From NCBI RefSeq assembly GCF_001183545.1, contig NZ_KQ236688.1, positions 124,001-188,000 of the forward strand: 64,000 bases of DNA, written 5' to 3'. The translations under genes and the position numbers were made by a program. Shown one piece after another: positions 16,948 to 25,597 of the stretch; position 1 is the first letter of the stretch, and every line of letters starts with the position of its first letter. Source of the stretch: Cellvibrio sp. pealriver (lineage in GTDB: Bacteria > Pseudomonadota > Gammaproteobacteria > Pseudomonadales > Cellvibrionaceae). Below the pieces are notes generated by a model that did no database searches, was not told the DNA's origin, and worked only from the letters and a program-made list of their open reading frames with translations.

Positions 16948-18918
16948 ATGACAGAACTATCTCAAGAATCTGCTCGCTTTACTCCCCTGCTCAGGCTCAA
17001 TCGTAAGCTGATTTGGATAATACCTTTGCTGTTACTGGTTGCGATGTTGGGGGTAATTGAAGTTCTGATCAGTATTGAACGCAGCTCTGCACGGCAGGGC
17101 TCGCTCAAAGAGACTGGTTTGAAGTTGGCAGGTATCGGCAGCTCGCTGACCTATGAATTGGATGCTACTCGCTACTTCACCATGGGCTTAAAGGCGTTTG
17201 TGGAGGCCAATGCCGGTAATCTGAATGAACACTTTCTCGAGCCGTGGCTGACGGAGTTGCAAACGCGTGGGGCACATATTCGCAACATCGGTTTGGCACC
17301 CGGGAATCGCATCACTTACATATACCCAAAGGAGGGAAACGAGGCGGCATTGGGGCTTTATTATCCCGATCTCCCCAATCAATGGCCCAGTGTTAAAGAG
17401 GTGATGGAAACCCGCCAACCTAAACTCATAGGTCCAATAACCTTGCAGCAAGGCGGACAGGGGATGATTTACCGTGAGGCTATTTACTTGGAGGATGGCC
17501 GCTATTGGGGGGTCGTGAGTACAGTGATGAATGCCGATAGCCTATTTTCCAGCCTGCGACAACAAGCGCTCGCTCAAGAGTTGAGTATTAATATTTTTGA
17601 TCGCGATACTGAGCATTGGCTGCTGCAGCCAGAGTCGGTTGAGGGCTCGCTTCAAGAGCGTATCTCATTGAATTTACCCGGGCGGAAGTGGGAGCTGGTG
17701 GCGGGATTAAATGACAATCAGTTGTCATCGCGAGTGACAATGTTGCGTTTTGGGGGGTGGCTGACGTCTTTCGTAATGGCCTACTTGATGCTTCGAGTCC
17801 TGCTTGCGTGGCGCGAGCGCGAACAGGCAGATCAGGCGCTCTATATCAGCCAAAATCGTTTGAAGCGTGTATTTGCTTCTTCGCCGCAGGGAATGGCATT
17901 GGTAGATGAGCGGCAGCAGTGGCTGGAGGGCAATGACAGTTTTTGCAGATTGTTGGGTATTGCTCGGGATGGTTTTACCGGAAAGTCTATAGAGGAGTTA
18001 TTTGTTCCCAGAGAGCGTGAGCGCGTACGTAATTTAATGGCAGCGATTCAAGAGGCTCATCAACAGGGAAATAAACACTTCGAACAGTTTGAGGCTTTCC
18101 TGCATTCGCACACAAAAGGGGATGTGATGGGCTTGGTTAGCATTGGTATCTCCTATCGCTCGGGCACACACACTCACTGGATTGTGCAATTAATTGATAT
18201 TAGCGAACGTTTGCGCCTTGAATCTTTGAAGCATGAGTTTGTATCGATTGTCAGTCATGAATTGCGTACACCACTGACCTCCACTCTGGGAGGATTAAAA
18301 CTATTAGCCAGCGGACAATTCCAACAGTTTGATGAGCAGGTATTGATGATTATTCATATTGCTCTGAATAATAGTGAGCGGCTGGCATTACTGATCAATG
18401 ACTTGCTGGATATGGAAAAGTTGATTGCAGGCAAAATGCAACTCAGTCTGAAGTCACATGAGCTGCAAAACATTATCGAGCAGGTGAATGAACAGATGAG
18501 TGCCTATGCTGCCCAACACAAAGTGAATGTTGTATTGCAGTGTGCTGACGAGCCACTGTGGTGCAATGTGGATGAGCTGCGATTACAGCAGGTATTAACC
18601 AATCTACTGTCTAATGCGATTAAGTTTTCTCCCGCAGGTGGCCAAGTTATTTTGGGTGTGGAGGCAAATGCCGGTCAGGCGCGTTTGTTTGTGCGTGACT
18701 TTGGTGAAGGTATTTCGGATGAAAATCAACACAAATTATTTAAACAATTTTCTCAGGTTGACTCTTCATCAACACGTAAAGTAGGTGGTACTGGCTTGGG
18801 ATTGGCAATCAGCAAAGAACTGGTGGAGGCTATGCAAGGTTCGATAGGTTTTCTAAGCCCCGCTGATGGGGGAGCCTATTTTTATGTAGATTTACAGCGC
18901 CAGCCTGCGCCTGAGTAA
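16948..18918 (+). CDS. CHASE-PAS sensor histidine kinase (orphan)
   Basis: 656 aa. One membrane segment (about 20-42), a periplasmic CHASE domain (about 70-205, with the typical NRITYIYPKEGNEAALGL), a second membrane segment near 268-286, a PAS domain (about 300-420), HisKA with SHELRTPLT (His437), and a HATPase with LTNLLSNAIKFS, DFGEGI and GGTGLGLAI. All catalytic boxes look intact. ATG 16948 has GAAGG upstream; the frame continues to TTG 16873, but that part overlaps the rdgC remnant. No response regulator is adjacent and no receiver is fused, so its partner is unlinked. AAG and GAG codons look more frequent than in neighbours (not counted), consistent with acquisition together with the rdgC remnant. 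Confidence 0.92.
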   Translation: MTELSQESARFTPLLRLNRKLIWIIPLLLLVAMLGVIEVLISIERSSARQGSLKETGLKLAGIGSSLTYELDATRYFTMGLKAFVEANAGNLNEHFLEPWLTELQTRGAHIRNIGLAPGNRITYIYPKEGNEAALGLYYPDLPNQWPSVKEVMETRQPKLIGPITLQQGGQGMIYREAIYLEDGRYWGVVSTVMNADSLFSSLRQQALAQELSINIFDRDTEHWLLQPESVEGSLQERISLNLPGRKWELVAGLNDNQLSSRVTMLRFGGWLTSFVMAYLMLRVLLAWREREQADQALYISQNRLKRVFASSPQGMALVDERQQWLEGNDSFCRLLGIARDGFTGKSIEELFVPRERERVRNLMAAIQEAHQQGNKHFEQFEAFLHSHTKGDVMGLVSIGISYRSGTHTHWIVQLIDISERLRLESLKHEFVSIVSHELRTPLTSTLGGLKLLASGQFQQFDEQVLMIIHIALNNSERLALLINDLLDMEKLIAGKMQLSLKSHELQNIIEQVNEQMSAYAAQHKVNVVLQCADEPLWCNVDELRLQQVLTNLLSNAIKFSPAGGQVILGVEANAGQARLFVRDFGEGISDENQHKLFKQFSQVDSSSTRKVGGTGLGLAISKELVEAMQGSIGFLSPADGGAYFYVDLQRQPAPE

Positions 18919-18963
18919 ATGTTCAGGCGCTGCTTCAGACGATTAAACTAATGGCGCGATGGA

Positions 18964-19872
18964 TTACTCATGATCCGCTTCACCACCAAAGGCAGCAAGC
19001 AACGCAGCAATGAAATTTTTCAACTCCATCGCCATAATCGCAAAGTCGGCATCAAATTGTTCCGCTTTACTTTCCGGGTTGCGTTCGTTGGCTTTATCGC
19101 TGATCACATCTTCAAATTTTAATCGCTTGATGGCGACTTGATCGTCAATCACGCAGCTGATGGATTCTTTCCACACCAGTGCAATTTTGCTTACATGCAT
19201 TCCGCTTTCCAAATGGTTGCGGATCTCACTTGCGGTTAAATCCTGTTTTTTACAGCGGATGACGCGACCATCTTTAGCAGCTTGCAGTTCAACTTCTTCG
19301 CCCAATTCAAACTGGTGCGGAGCCTGGCTTTCACGCAGCCAATGGGTCATCACCTGGGTGGGAATATTTTTGGGGGCGATAGGCAAGCAGCGCAAACTAC
19401 CAAGAGCCTCACGCAATTTACCAAGCAAATCTTCCGCGCGTTTGGCTGAGGACGAATTCACCACAATCAGTTTTTCTTGCGGCGCGATGTAGGCGTAATC
19501 CAGCGATGAGCGGGTAAAGGCTTTTGGCAAGAGCGAGAAAATAATTTCGTCTTTTAAGGTATCGCGCTCTTTGCGGCCAACGGGGCGGGATTCTGCTTCA
19601 CTGATCGCAAGCACCTTTTCTTCCAGTGCTTCCTTGATCACCCCGCCGGGCAGGATTTTTTCCTGACGTTTTGCACAAATCATAATGTAGCCATTGGTCA
19701 CGTGTACAAACTCACTGCCGTGGCGGCCGAGCGGAAATTCAAAACCATAACGCAAAGGGTCGAGGCTGCCGCAGGGGTTAAAACAAAATTCGGCGAGCTT
19801 TTCATTTAATTCTTCAGCGGAAATCGTCCACTCTTCGGTGAGGCGATACAAACGTAAATTTTTAAACCACAT
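18964..19872 (-). CDS. rdgC: Recombination-associated protein RdgC
   Basis: 302 aa, the standard RdgC length. RdgC is a ring-shaped dimeric DNA-binding protein that restrains RecA. Conserved features are the start MWFKNLRLYRLTEEW, the region LGRHGSEFVH, the SRPVGRKERDTLKDEI segment (conserved GRK.R..lk) and the terminal DFAIMAMELKNF. The gene is intact. A truncated second copy of its last ~38 codons lies 2.19 kb away on the other side of a histidine kinase gene. Upstream (19873-20117) is a structured repeat element, so its promoter must lie within or just below that element. Confidence 0.96.
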   Translation of the reverse strand: MWFKNLRLYRLTEEWTISAEELNEKLAEFCFNPCGSLDPLRYGFEFPLGRHGSEFVHVTNGYIMICAKRQEKILPGGVIKEALEEKVLAISEAESRPVGRKERDTLKDEIIFSLLPKAFTRSSLDYAYIAPQEKLIVVNSSSAKRAEDLLGKLREALGSLRCLPIAPKNIPTQVMTHWLRESQAPHQFELGEEVELQAAKDGRVIRCKKQDLTASEIRNHLESGMHVSKIALVWKESISCVIDDQVAIKRLKFEDVISDKANERNPESKAEQFDADFAIMAMELKNFIAALLAAFGGEADHE

Positions 19873-19939
19873 GAAATATCCGGCAATTTAATTATGAGGT
19901 TGGGATTGCAGAGTTTATCGAAGCTGCGGAAGCAGGGCA

Positions 19940-20082
19940 TTCGGTGTGATCTTTGAGACCGTATGCGGCATTGATGCCGCATTCGCCCCCAATGGACGAC
20001 CCACACGGATGTGGGAAGTGTCCATAATCGTCGGGAACGATTATGGACCGGGTTCACGGCGTGTCGTAAAGATCACACCGGA
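19940..20082. repeat. Multi-stem inverted-repeat element, unknown
   Basis: A perfect 13-bp outer stem CGGTGTGATCTTT (19942-19954) / AAAGATCACACCG (20068-20080) extends by one G-T and one T-A pair. It encloses three strong hairpins: ATGCGGCAT/ATGCCGCAT (19963-19982), CCCACA-CGGA-TGTGGG (20000-20015) and TCCATAATCGT/ACGATTATGGA (20021-20047). A small CCG/CGG stem (20048-20059) follows. No T-tract follows, so it is not a plain terminator, and it carries no credible reading frame. It could be a structured RNA, a miniature mobile element with inverted ends, or a protein-binding site. It fills most of the 245-bp fklB-rdgC gap. Confidence 0.75.
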
Positions 20083-20117
20083 GCCCATGCTGATGGTGAA
20101 ATTCAAATCAATGTGGA

Positions 20118-20738
20118 TTAACCAACAATATCAATCAACTCAACATCAAAAATCAGCGCAGAGTAAGGCTTGATACTGGCACCTGCGCCGCGCTCACCGT
20201 AAGCGAGGTTGTGCGGGATGTACAGGCGGTACTTGGAGCCCACTGGCATTAGTTGCAGTGCTTCAGTCCAGCCAGCGATAACACCGTTTACCGGAAAATC
20301 GATTGGTTGACCGCGATTGACAGAAGAATCGAACACAGTACCGTCGATCAAGGTACCGTGATAGTGGGTCTTCACTTTAGAGGTTGCAGTTGGAATCGCG
20401 CCAGTACCCTGGGTGATCACTTCATATTGCAAGCCAGATGCAGTCACAGTGATGCCTGCTTTCTTCGCATTCTCAGCCAGGAAAGCTTCGCCAGCAGCGG
20501 CCAACACTTTGCTCTTTTCAGCTTCTTTCGCTTGCATTTGGGCGTTGATTGCCTCGAACGCTGCTTGCATTTGCTCGTTGCTGTATGGCATCTCAACACT
20601 GTTCAGTGCATCCATAACCCCTTGCGCCACAGCTGCTGCTGATACGCCGTCAAACGGATTGCTGGCCAGTTGATCGCCCATTTGGCGGCCAATTCCGTAG
20701 CTCACCAGTTCTTCATTCGTCTTGTACTGATTAGACAT
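20118..20738 (-). CDS. fklB: FKBP-type peptidyl-prolyl cis-trans isomerase
   Basis: 206 aa. An N-terminal dimerisation region (YGIGRQMGDQLASNP, about residues 14-90) is followed by a C-terminal FKBP domain (about 95-205) with the typical VKTHYHGTLIDGTVFDSS, GVIAGWTEALQLMPVGSKYRLYIP and IFDVELI strands. This layout is that of cytoplasmic FklB (FKBP22). There is no signal peptide, which argues against periplasmic FkpA. It speeds proline isomerisation during protein folding. The AI-2E-type permease lies 44 bp upstream on the same strand and may be co-transcribed. Confidence 0.92.
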   Translation of the reverse strand: MSNQYKTNEELVSYGIGRQMGDQLASNPFDGVSAAAVAQGVMDALNSVEMPYSNEQMQAAFEAINAQMQAKEAEKSKVLAAAGEAFLAENAKKAGITVTASGLQYEVITQGTGAIPTATSKVKTHYHGTLIDGTVFDSSVNRGQPIDFPVNGVIAGWTEALQLMPVGSKYRLYIPHNLAYGERGAGASIKPYSALIFDVELIDIVG

Positions 20739-20782
20739 AACTCAAATTCCAAAGGATAAATAAGGCCGCGCAGTCTAGCAGA

Positions 20783-21898
20783 TCAGGCCGCAGAATCCTT
20801 ATCGGGTTCATTCGATGCAGACGGTGAATCTTGCTCGATAGTGTCATCGTCAGGCGCGATAACATGCATTTCGCGGATAAAAATCCCCCAAAACGCCATA
20901 AACAGTGCCGCAACCAAAGGCCCAATGATAAAACCGTTGATACCAAACAGTGCCAAGCCCCCGAGGGTGGACAGCAGCACAATATAGTCCGGCATTTTGG
21001 TATCGCGCCCGACCAAAATAGGGCGCAGGATGTTATCCACCAAGCCAATAACACCCGCCCCAAACGCCACAAGGATGATGCCTTTGATATTGTCACCGGT
21101 CGCAAACAGGTAAATTGCAACCGGCACCCAGACAATCGCCGGGCCAATAGCGGGGATCAAGGAAAACATTCCCATTACCACACCCCACAAAAGTGCACCC
21201 GGGATTCCCAGTGCCCACAGGATCAATCCGCCCAGAGTGCCCTGGATAATCGCGATCACCAAATTGCCTTTGATAGTCGCGCGGGTGACTTCGCCAAACT
21301 TGGCGAACAGCATGCGCTCGCGGGCATCACCCAGAGGAAGTGCGCGGATCAGTAATTCCAGCAAACGCTGGCCATCGCGCAACAGGAAAAATGTCAGGTA
21401 CAACATCAGGCAGATATTCAACAGCAGTTTGAAGGTGTTTTGGCCGATACTCAGGGCGTTTTGCGCCAGCCATTTGCCGCTGCTCATACTGACATTCAAT
21501 ACCCCTTCTTTGATTCTGGCGACATCGATACCAAAGCGTTCCGCAGCTTGCTGTATAGCGGGAAAGGCCGTGCGCACCTGTTCGATGTATTGGGCAGGGT
21601 TGACCTCACCGGATTCCAGTTTCTTATAAAAGTCGGCACCCTCGGCCACAACAGAGCTAACCAGAACCGTAACGGGTAACACTACAATCACTATGCAGGC
21701 AGTCAGGGTCAACAGCGAAACCGTATTGGTGCGCCCATTCAAGCGCTTCAGCAGCCGCTGTTGTAACGGGAAGAAAATGATAGTGATGGCGCAAGCCCAA
21801 AAAATCGTTCCGAAAAAGGGCTTCAGAATCATCAAAAAGCCCACGGAGACAATTAATAAAAACAGCAAAAACGTGCGTGTTTCCAATTTTTGTTGCAT
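20783..21898 (-). CDS. AI-2E family transporter (YdiK/TqsA-like permease)
   Basis: 371 aa, seven to eight membrane segments. The family pattern includes an N-terminal hairpin (FLLFLLIVSVGFLMILKPFFG), a long soluble helical stretch, then ATIKGNLVIAIIQGTLGGLILW, LIPAIGPAIVWVPVAI and GRDTKMPDYIVLLSTLGGLALFGINGF-type segments. Family members export autoinducer-2, act as Na+/H+ antiporters or are of unknown substrate. The start at 21898 has GAAGGA upstream and gives the usual N-terminus; the longer frame adds 31 residues. The C-terminal tail is acidic. Likely transcribed with fklB. Confidence 0.88.
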   Translation of the reverse strand: MQQKLETRTFLLFLLIVSVGFLMILKPFFGTIFWACAITIIFFPLQQRLLKRLNGRTNTVSLLTLTACIVIVVLPVTVLVSSVVAEGADFYKKLESGEVNPAQYIEQVRTAFPAIQQAAERFGIDVARIKEGVLNVSMSSGKWLAQNALSIGQNTFKLLLNICLMLYLTFFLLRDGQRLLELLIRALPLGDARERMLFAKFGEVTRATIKGNLVIAIIQGTLGGLILWALGIPGALLWGVVMGMFSLIPAIGPAIVWVPVAIYLFATGDNIKGIILVAFGAGVIGLVDNILRPILVGRDTKMPDYIVLLSTLGGLALFGINGFIIGPLVAALFMAFWGIFIREMHVIAPDDDTIEQDSPSASNEPDKDSAA

Positions 21899-22091
21899 GG
21901 CGCTTATCCTTCGTAAGATCAAAACAAATGGCTGCTGACTATACGGGAGCGCCCCAAGGGTGTCATCCGTCGCGCCTTTGAAAATAGCCATTAGGCAAAC
22001 CAGACACTATCTTCTATGCTGGCAAACAGTGATTGTCTTTTTCGGGTTGTCGGGTTTCATGCAGATACTGGTTTTTTTCCTGGGTTCAAGA

Positions 22092-23012
22092 ATGCGCTTG
22101 TGGGTGTGGCTACTGCTGTGCTCCGGTGGCCTGTGGTGCACCCAGGTATTGGCTCAAGCTGGCGATGGAAAAATCCATATCCCTGTGCGGGTGCAGGGCA
22201 CCAAGCTGGAAGAGCCGGTCGATTATTTTACCGAACTGCTGATCATGGCGTTGAATGCCAGTAAAGCCGAGAACGAAGTGATCGATATTGTATTTTCTGA
22301 CCGTGACTACTCCCAGGCGCGCTGGATCCATCTCTTGCAAAACGACAAGCGCAATTTTGTGATCTGGACCATGACCGATAAAACACGCGAGCAGCAGATG
22401 CGCCCCATCCGTATCCCTTTATTCAAAGGCTTGTTTGGATACCGTGTGTTATTGATTCGTAAGGGTGAGCAGGCGCGTTTTGATAATGTCACCGGGCTTA
22501 CCGATCTCGCCAAACTCCTCGCCGGCCAGGGCACTCATTGGCCGGATACCGACATCATGCTGCACAATGGTTTACGTGTGACCACCAGTGAAACAACCGA
22601 ATCATTGTTCCGCATGTTAAGCGCGCGCCGGTTTGATTATTTTCCGCGTGGAATTTCAGAGGCTTGGTTTGAGTTAATGCAACGCAACGAAAAGAATTTG
22701 GTGGTCGAGAAAAATCTGCTGCTGTACTACCCGACGGCTATGTATTACTTCGTCAATAAAGACAATGAAGCGCTTGCCAAACGAATTGAATCGGGTTTGG
22801 AAACCCTGATCGACAACGGGAAGTTTGACCAGTTTTTTTACAATCACCCAAGAATCAACACCGGTTTGGAAAAACTCCAACGGCGAAAAATCCTGCGCAT
22901 GGAAAACCCGTTTTTACCTGAGGAAACGCCAGTTGATAACCCGCGTTATTGGATTGATTTAAACGACATAAGTAGATCTGAAGTAAAACCAGAAGATGCT
23001 GTTTCGCGATAA
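22092..23012 (+). CDS. Periplasmic solute-binding-like protein, unknown ligand
   Basis: About 306 aa. A signal peptide (MRLWVWLLLCSGGLWCTQVLAQA) is followed by a domain resembling SBP_bac_3-like periplasmic binding proteins that stand alone, without an ABC transporter. Features include VDYFTELLIMALNASKAENE, a central LNDLAKL-like hinge (GLTDLAKLLAGQG) and a final KFDQFFYNH. Such orphan proteins are common in marine and soil Gammaproteobacteria; the ligand is not known. The start is uncertain: ATG 22059 would add 11 residues, and the longest frame reaches 21960. It diverges from the AI-2E permease. Confidence 0.72.
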   Translation: MRLWVWLLLCSGGLWCTQVLAQAGDGKIHIPVRVQGTKLEEPVDYFTELLIMALNASKAENEVIDIVFSDRDYSQARWIHLLQNDKRNFVIWTMTDKTREQQMRPIRIPLFKGLFGYRVLLIRKGEQARFDNVTGLTDLAKLLAGQGTHWPDTDIMLHNGLRVTTSETTESLFRMLSARRFDYFPRGISEAWFELMQRNEKNLVVEKNLLLYYPTAMYYFVNKDNEALAKRIESGLETLIDNGKFDQFFYNHPRINTGLEKLQRRKILRMENPFLPEETPVDNPRYWIDLNDISRSEVKPEDAVSR

Positions 23013-23053
23013 ATCGCGCAACAGCATGTGCCGAATGGACGGCGAGCAGGGGA

Positions 23054-23236
23054 TTAATGCGGTGTTTTTTCAGTGGGATTATTGCAGCTGGCATCGCTGG
23101 TTTTATCGCAGCCGCCACATCCGCCGCAGGCAGAGGATTTTTTGGCCGAGGGGAAAATCCAGCGGCGTAGGAGGAAAACCACTGCGGTTAGAACGCATAT
23201 GCCGACGATCAGTTCTTGCCAGGGTAGATCATGCAT
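23054..23236 (-). CDS. FeoB-associated Cys-rich membrane protein
   Basis: 60 aa. A single membrane helix (ELIVGICVLTAVVFLLRRWIF, residues 8-28) is followed by a short cysteine-rich tail with CGGCGGC and a later single cysteine. This matches the small FeoB-associated Cys-rich family often found at the 3' end of feo operons. It sits 11 bp after feoB on the same strand. The cysteines could bind iron or mediate redox contact with FeoB; the role is inferred from association. It is short but well supported by position and pattern. Confidence 0.85.
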   Translation of the reverse strand: MHDLPWQELIVGICVLTAVVFLLRRWIFPSAKKSSACGGCGGCDKTSDASCNNPTEKTPH

Positions 23237-23247
23237 GGCTCACCTCA

Positions 23248-25110
23248 TCAATTCACGATTGCGCTGGCGACTTGGTAGGTCACCCAGGCCGCGAAATAGG
23301 CCAGTGCGAACAAATAAACGGTAAAGAACAGCGTTGCTTTGGTTGAGTTGGTCTCACGTTTTACGACCGCAATAGTGGAGATACATTGCGGTGCGTACAC
23401 AAACCACGCCAAATAGGAGAAGGCCACTGGCAGTGACCAGCTGGCAGCCAGTGCGCCCCCCAAAGCGACATCGATGGACTCTTCGCCTACGGCGTAAACC
23501 GTTGCCAGCGCACTGACCGCAACTTCGCGCGCGCCCATCGCGGGGATCAGCGCGATACACATCTGCCAATTGAACCCGAGTGGGGCAAACAGCGGCTGCA
23601 TAAAGTGGCCAAGCTGGCCGGCAAAGCTGTAGTCGATGGCGGGTAGGGTGGCATCTTCCGGCGCGCCCGGAAAAGTGGCCAAAAACCATAAAACAATTGA
23701 TAAGGCAAGAATGATGGTGCCCACGCGGCGGATGAAAATCCAGGCGCGCTCACGCAGCCCCATCAGCAGGTGGTACATCATCGGCCAGCGATAGCTCGGT
23801 AACTCCAATAGCAGTGGAAACTCTTCACGCGCGGTGCGGCGGCGCATCATCCAGGCCACCAATGCTGCACTGGCTACACCGGCAAAATACAGGGCAAACA
23901 AGGTCAACCCTTGCAAGTTGAAAACACCCCACACCGTCTGCTCGGGAATGAAGGCCGCGATAATCAGTGCATAAACCGGTAAACGCGCCGAGCAGGTCAT
24001 TAAAGGAGCAACCATGATAGTAATAAAACGTTCGCGCGGGTCAGAGATAGTGCGTGTCGCCATAATGCCCGGAACGGCACAGGCAAAGCTGGAAAGCATG
24101 GGAATAAATGAGCGGCCGGATAACCCCAAACCGCGCATAGGGCGATCAAGCAAAAACGCGGCTCGGGTGAGATAACCGCTATCTTCCAGTACCAGAATGA
24201 AGAAGAACAGGATGATGATTTGTGGCAGGAAGACCAACACACCACCTACACCGGCGATCAGGCCATCCACAATAAAGTCTTTCAAAATGCCGTCGGGTAA
24301 GGTGGCACCGACCAGTTCGCCCAGACTACTGAAGCCTGCGTCGATTAAGTCCACCACCGGCGATGCCCAGGCAAATACCGCCTGGAAGATCACCAGCAAA
24401 ATCGTGAACAGGGCGATCATCCCCAACAGCGGATGCATAACCAATGCATCCAGACGATCCTGCCAGCGCGGTAGGTGCGCTGGTTGGATGACGTGCTGGC
24501 TCATGATGCTTTCAATCTCAGCGTAAAGCGCTTCAACCGATTCCTGGCGGTCGCTCAGGGTGAGTACCTGCGCGCCTTGCTCCGTTGGCTGTTGTGCACT
24601 TTGTGCATAAGTGTCCAAATACTGGCGTAATTCAGCAACGCCCTGGCTGTTAACGGCCACGGTTTCGATAATCGGCATACCGATGGATTGGGAGAGTGCT
24701 GCGGTATTGATGCTGATACCGCGGCGTTTGGCTTCATCCATTTGGTTGAGCGCAAGTACCATCGGGCGGTTGAGACTTTTGAGCTCCATCACCAAGCGCA
24801 GGCCCAAGCGCAGGTTGCAGGCATCAACCACGGCAATGAGCAAATCAGGGCGCTTTTCATGGGCGAGTTTCCCCAGAATTACATCGCGCGCGACCTGTTC
24901 ATCGGGGGAGGTCACAAACAGGCTGTAAGTCCCGGGGAGATCGAGTATTTCAGTGGGGGTGGCGATATGGGTGACGGTGCCGGAGCGGCGTTCAACGGTT
25001 ACCCCCGGATAATTTGCCACTTTGGCGCGCGCGCCAGTCAATCGGTTAAACAGGGAGGTCTTACCACAGTTGGGGTTGCCAACCAGTGCGAAACGTATAG
25101 GGGCGGACAT
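23248..25110 (-). CDS. feoB: Ferrous iron transporter FeoB
   Basis: 620 aa inner-membrane Fe2+ transporter with an N-terminal G domain. GTPase motifs: G1 GNPNCGKTS (residues 10-18), G2 region around NYPGVTVE, G3 DLPGTYS, G4 NQMD. A helical spacer leads to the membrane core from about residue 220 with segments such as GGVLVFLPQIIILFFFILVLEDSGYL and a conserved SSFACAVPGIMATRTI. It is shorter than E. coli FeoB (about 770 aa), mainly in the spacer and C-terminal region, but frame and motifs are intact. It follows feoA by 29 bp and precedes a Cys-rich partner by 11 bp. Confidence 0.95.
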   Translation of the reverse strand: MSAPIRFALVGNPNCGKTSLFNRLTGARAKVANYPGVTVERRSGTVTHIATPTEILDLPGTYSLFVTSPDEQVARDVILGKLAHEKRPDLLIAVVDACNLRLGLRLVMELKSLNRPMVLALNQMDEAKRRGISINTAALSQSIGMPIIETVAVNSQGVAELRQYLDTYAQSAQQPTEQGAQVLTLSDRQESVEALYAEIESIMSQHVIQPAHLPRWQDRLDALVMHPLLGMIALFTILLVIFQAVFAWASPVVDLIDAGFSSLGELVGATLPDGILKDFIVDGLIAGVGGVLVFLPQIIILFFFILVLEDSGYLTRAAFLLDRPMRGLGLSGRSFIPMLSSFACAVPGIMATRTISDPRERFITIMVAPLMTCSARLPVYALIIAAFIPEQTVWGVFNLQGLTLFALYFAGVASAALVAWMMRRRTAREEFPLLLELPSYRWPMMYHLLMGLRERAWIFIRRVGTIILALSIVLWFLATFPGAPEDATLPAIDYSFAGQLGHFMQPLFAPLGFNWQMCIALIPAMGAREVAVSALATVYAVGEESIDVALGGALAASWSLPVAFSYLAWFVYAPQCISTIAVVKRETNSTKATLFFTVYLFALAYFAAWVTYQVASAIVN

Positions 25111-25139
25111 GCTTGCTACCTGATCAAAGACTTGAACGG

Positions 25140-25439
25140 TTAAGGATGAGGGGTGATAGGTTCAACGCAGATCTTGGCTGCTTCGGCGCGGCGCAAGGCA
25201 AACTTGGTGCCGTTTACTTGTACCGCCAAAGGGTCGGAACCCAACAAGCCAAAGCCAATCACCTTTAAATGGGCACCTGGTAAAAATCCCAATTCCTTTA
25301 AACGCAGGCTGACGCTTTCATCCTGAGCGCCAAACAGGGGTTGCCCAATCAAGCTGGTCACCCGGACTGATGTACCTTTGCGGCATTGGTCAAGGCGCAG
25401 GGTGGGGGTGAAGGAATCAGCATGTGAGGCAATATTCAT
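25140..25439 (-). CDS. feoA: Ferrous iron transport accessory protein FeoA
   Basis: 99 aa, a small cytoplasmic SH3-like protein that supports FeoB. Family motifs: TLRLDQCRKGTSVRV, then LGFLPGAHLKVIGFGLLGSDPLAVQVNGTKFALRR-type strands ending AAKICVE. The start at 25439 is chosen because the longer frame adds a non-homologous hydrophobic leader; the ribosome binding site is weak. It is the first gene of the feoA-feoB-Cys-rich operon, behind a possible Fur box. Confidence 0.9.
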   Translation of the reverse strand: MNIASHADSFTPTLRLDQCRKGTSVRVTSLIGQPLFGAQDESVSLRLKELGFLPGAHLKVIGFGLLGSDPLAVQVNGTKFALRRAEAAKICVEPITPHP

Positions 25440-25462
25440 AAGTGATACATCGCATATGTAAA

Positions 25463-25477
25463 TGAGAGTGATTATTA
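25463..25477 (-). promoter_or_regulatory. Possible Fur box upstream of feoA
   Basis: TGAGAGTGATTATTA (plus strand) fits the 7-1-7 Fur pattern TGATAAT-N-ATTATCA with four mismatches. It lies 24 bp before the feoA start, where an iron repressor would block the feo promoter. Confidence 0.45.
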
Positions 25478-25501
25478 GAAAGAATACTGTATTTGCCCCC
25501 A

Positions 25502-25531
25502 AGCCGCAATTTTCAAAAACAGATTGCGGCT
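25502..25531. terminator. Hairpin between cti and feoA
   Basis: AGCCGCAAT (25502-25510) pairs perfectly with ATTGCGGCT (25523-25531) around a 12-nt loop. It lies 66 bp past the cti stop on the minus strand. No clear T-run follows, so termination is only probable. Confidence 0.45.
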
Positions 25532-25597
25532 GATACAGGTGTGCCTTGTTAGCGGGTAATAGAAGTAATCAGCTCCGGTAACCCGTTGCGATAATCA

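Noticed and set aside
19940..20082. Integron attC site or terminator as explanation of the palindromic element
   Set aside because: It lacks the attC core sites (RYYYAAC/GTTRRRY), no integrase or cassettes are near, and no T-tract follows the stems.
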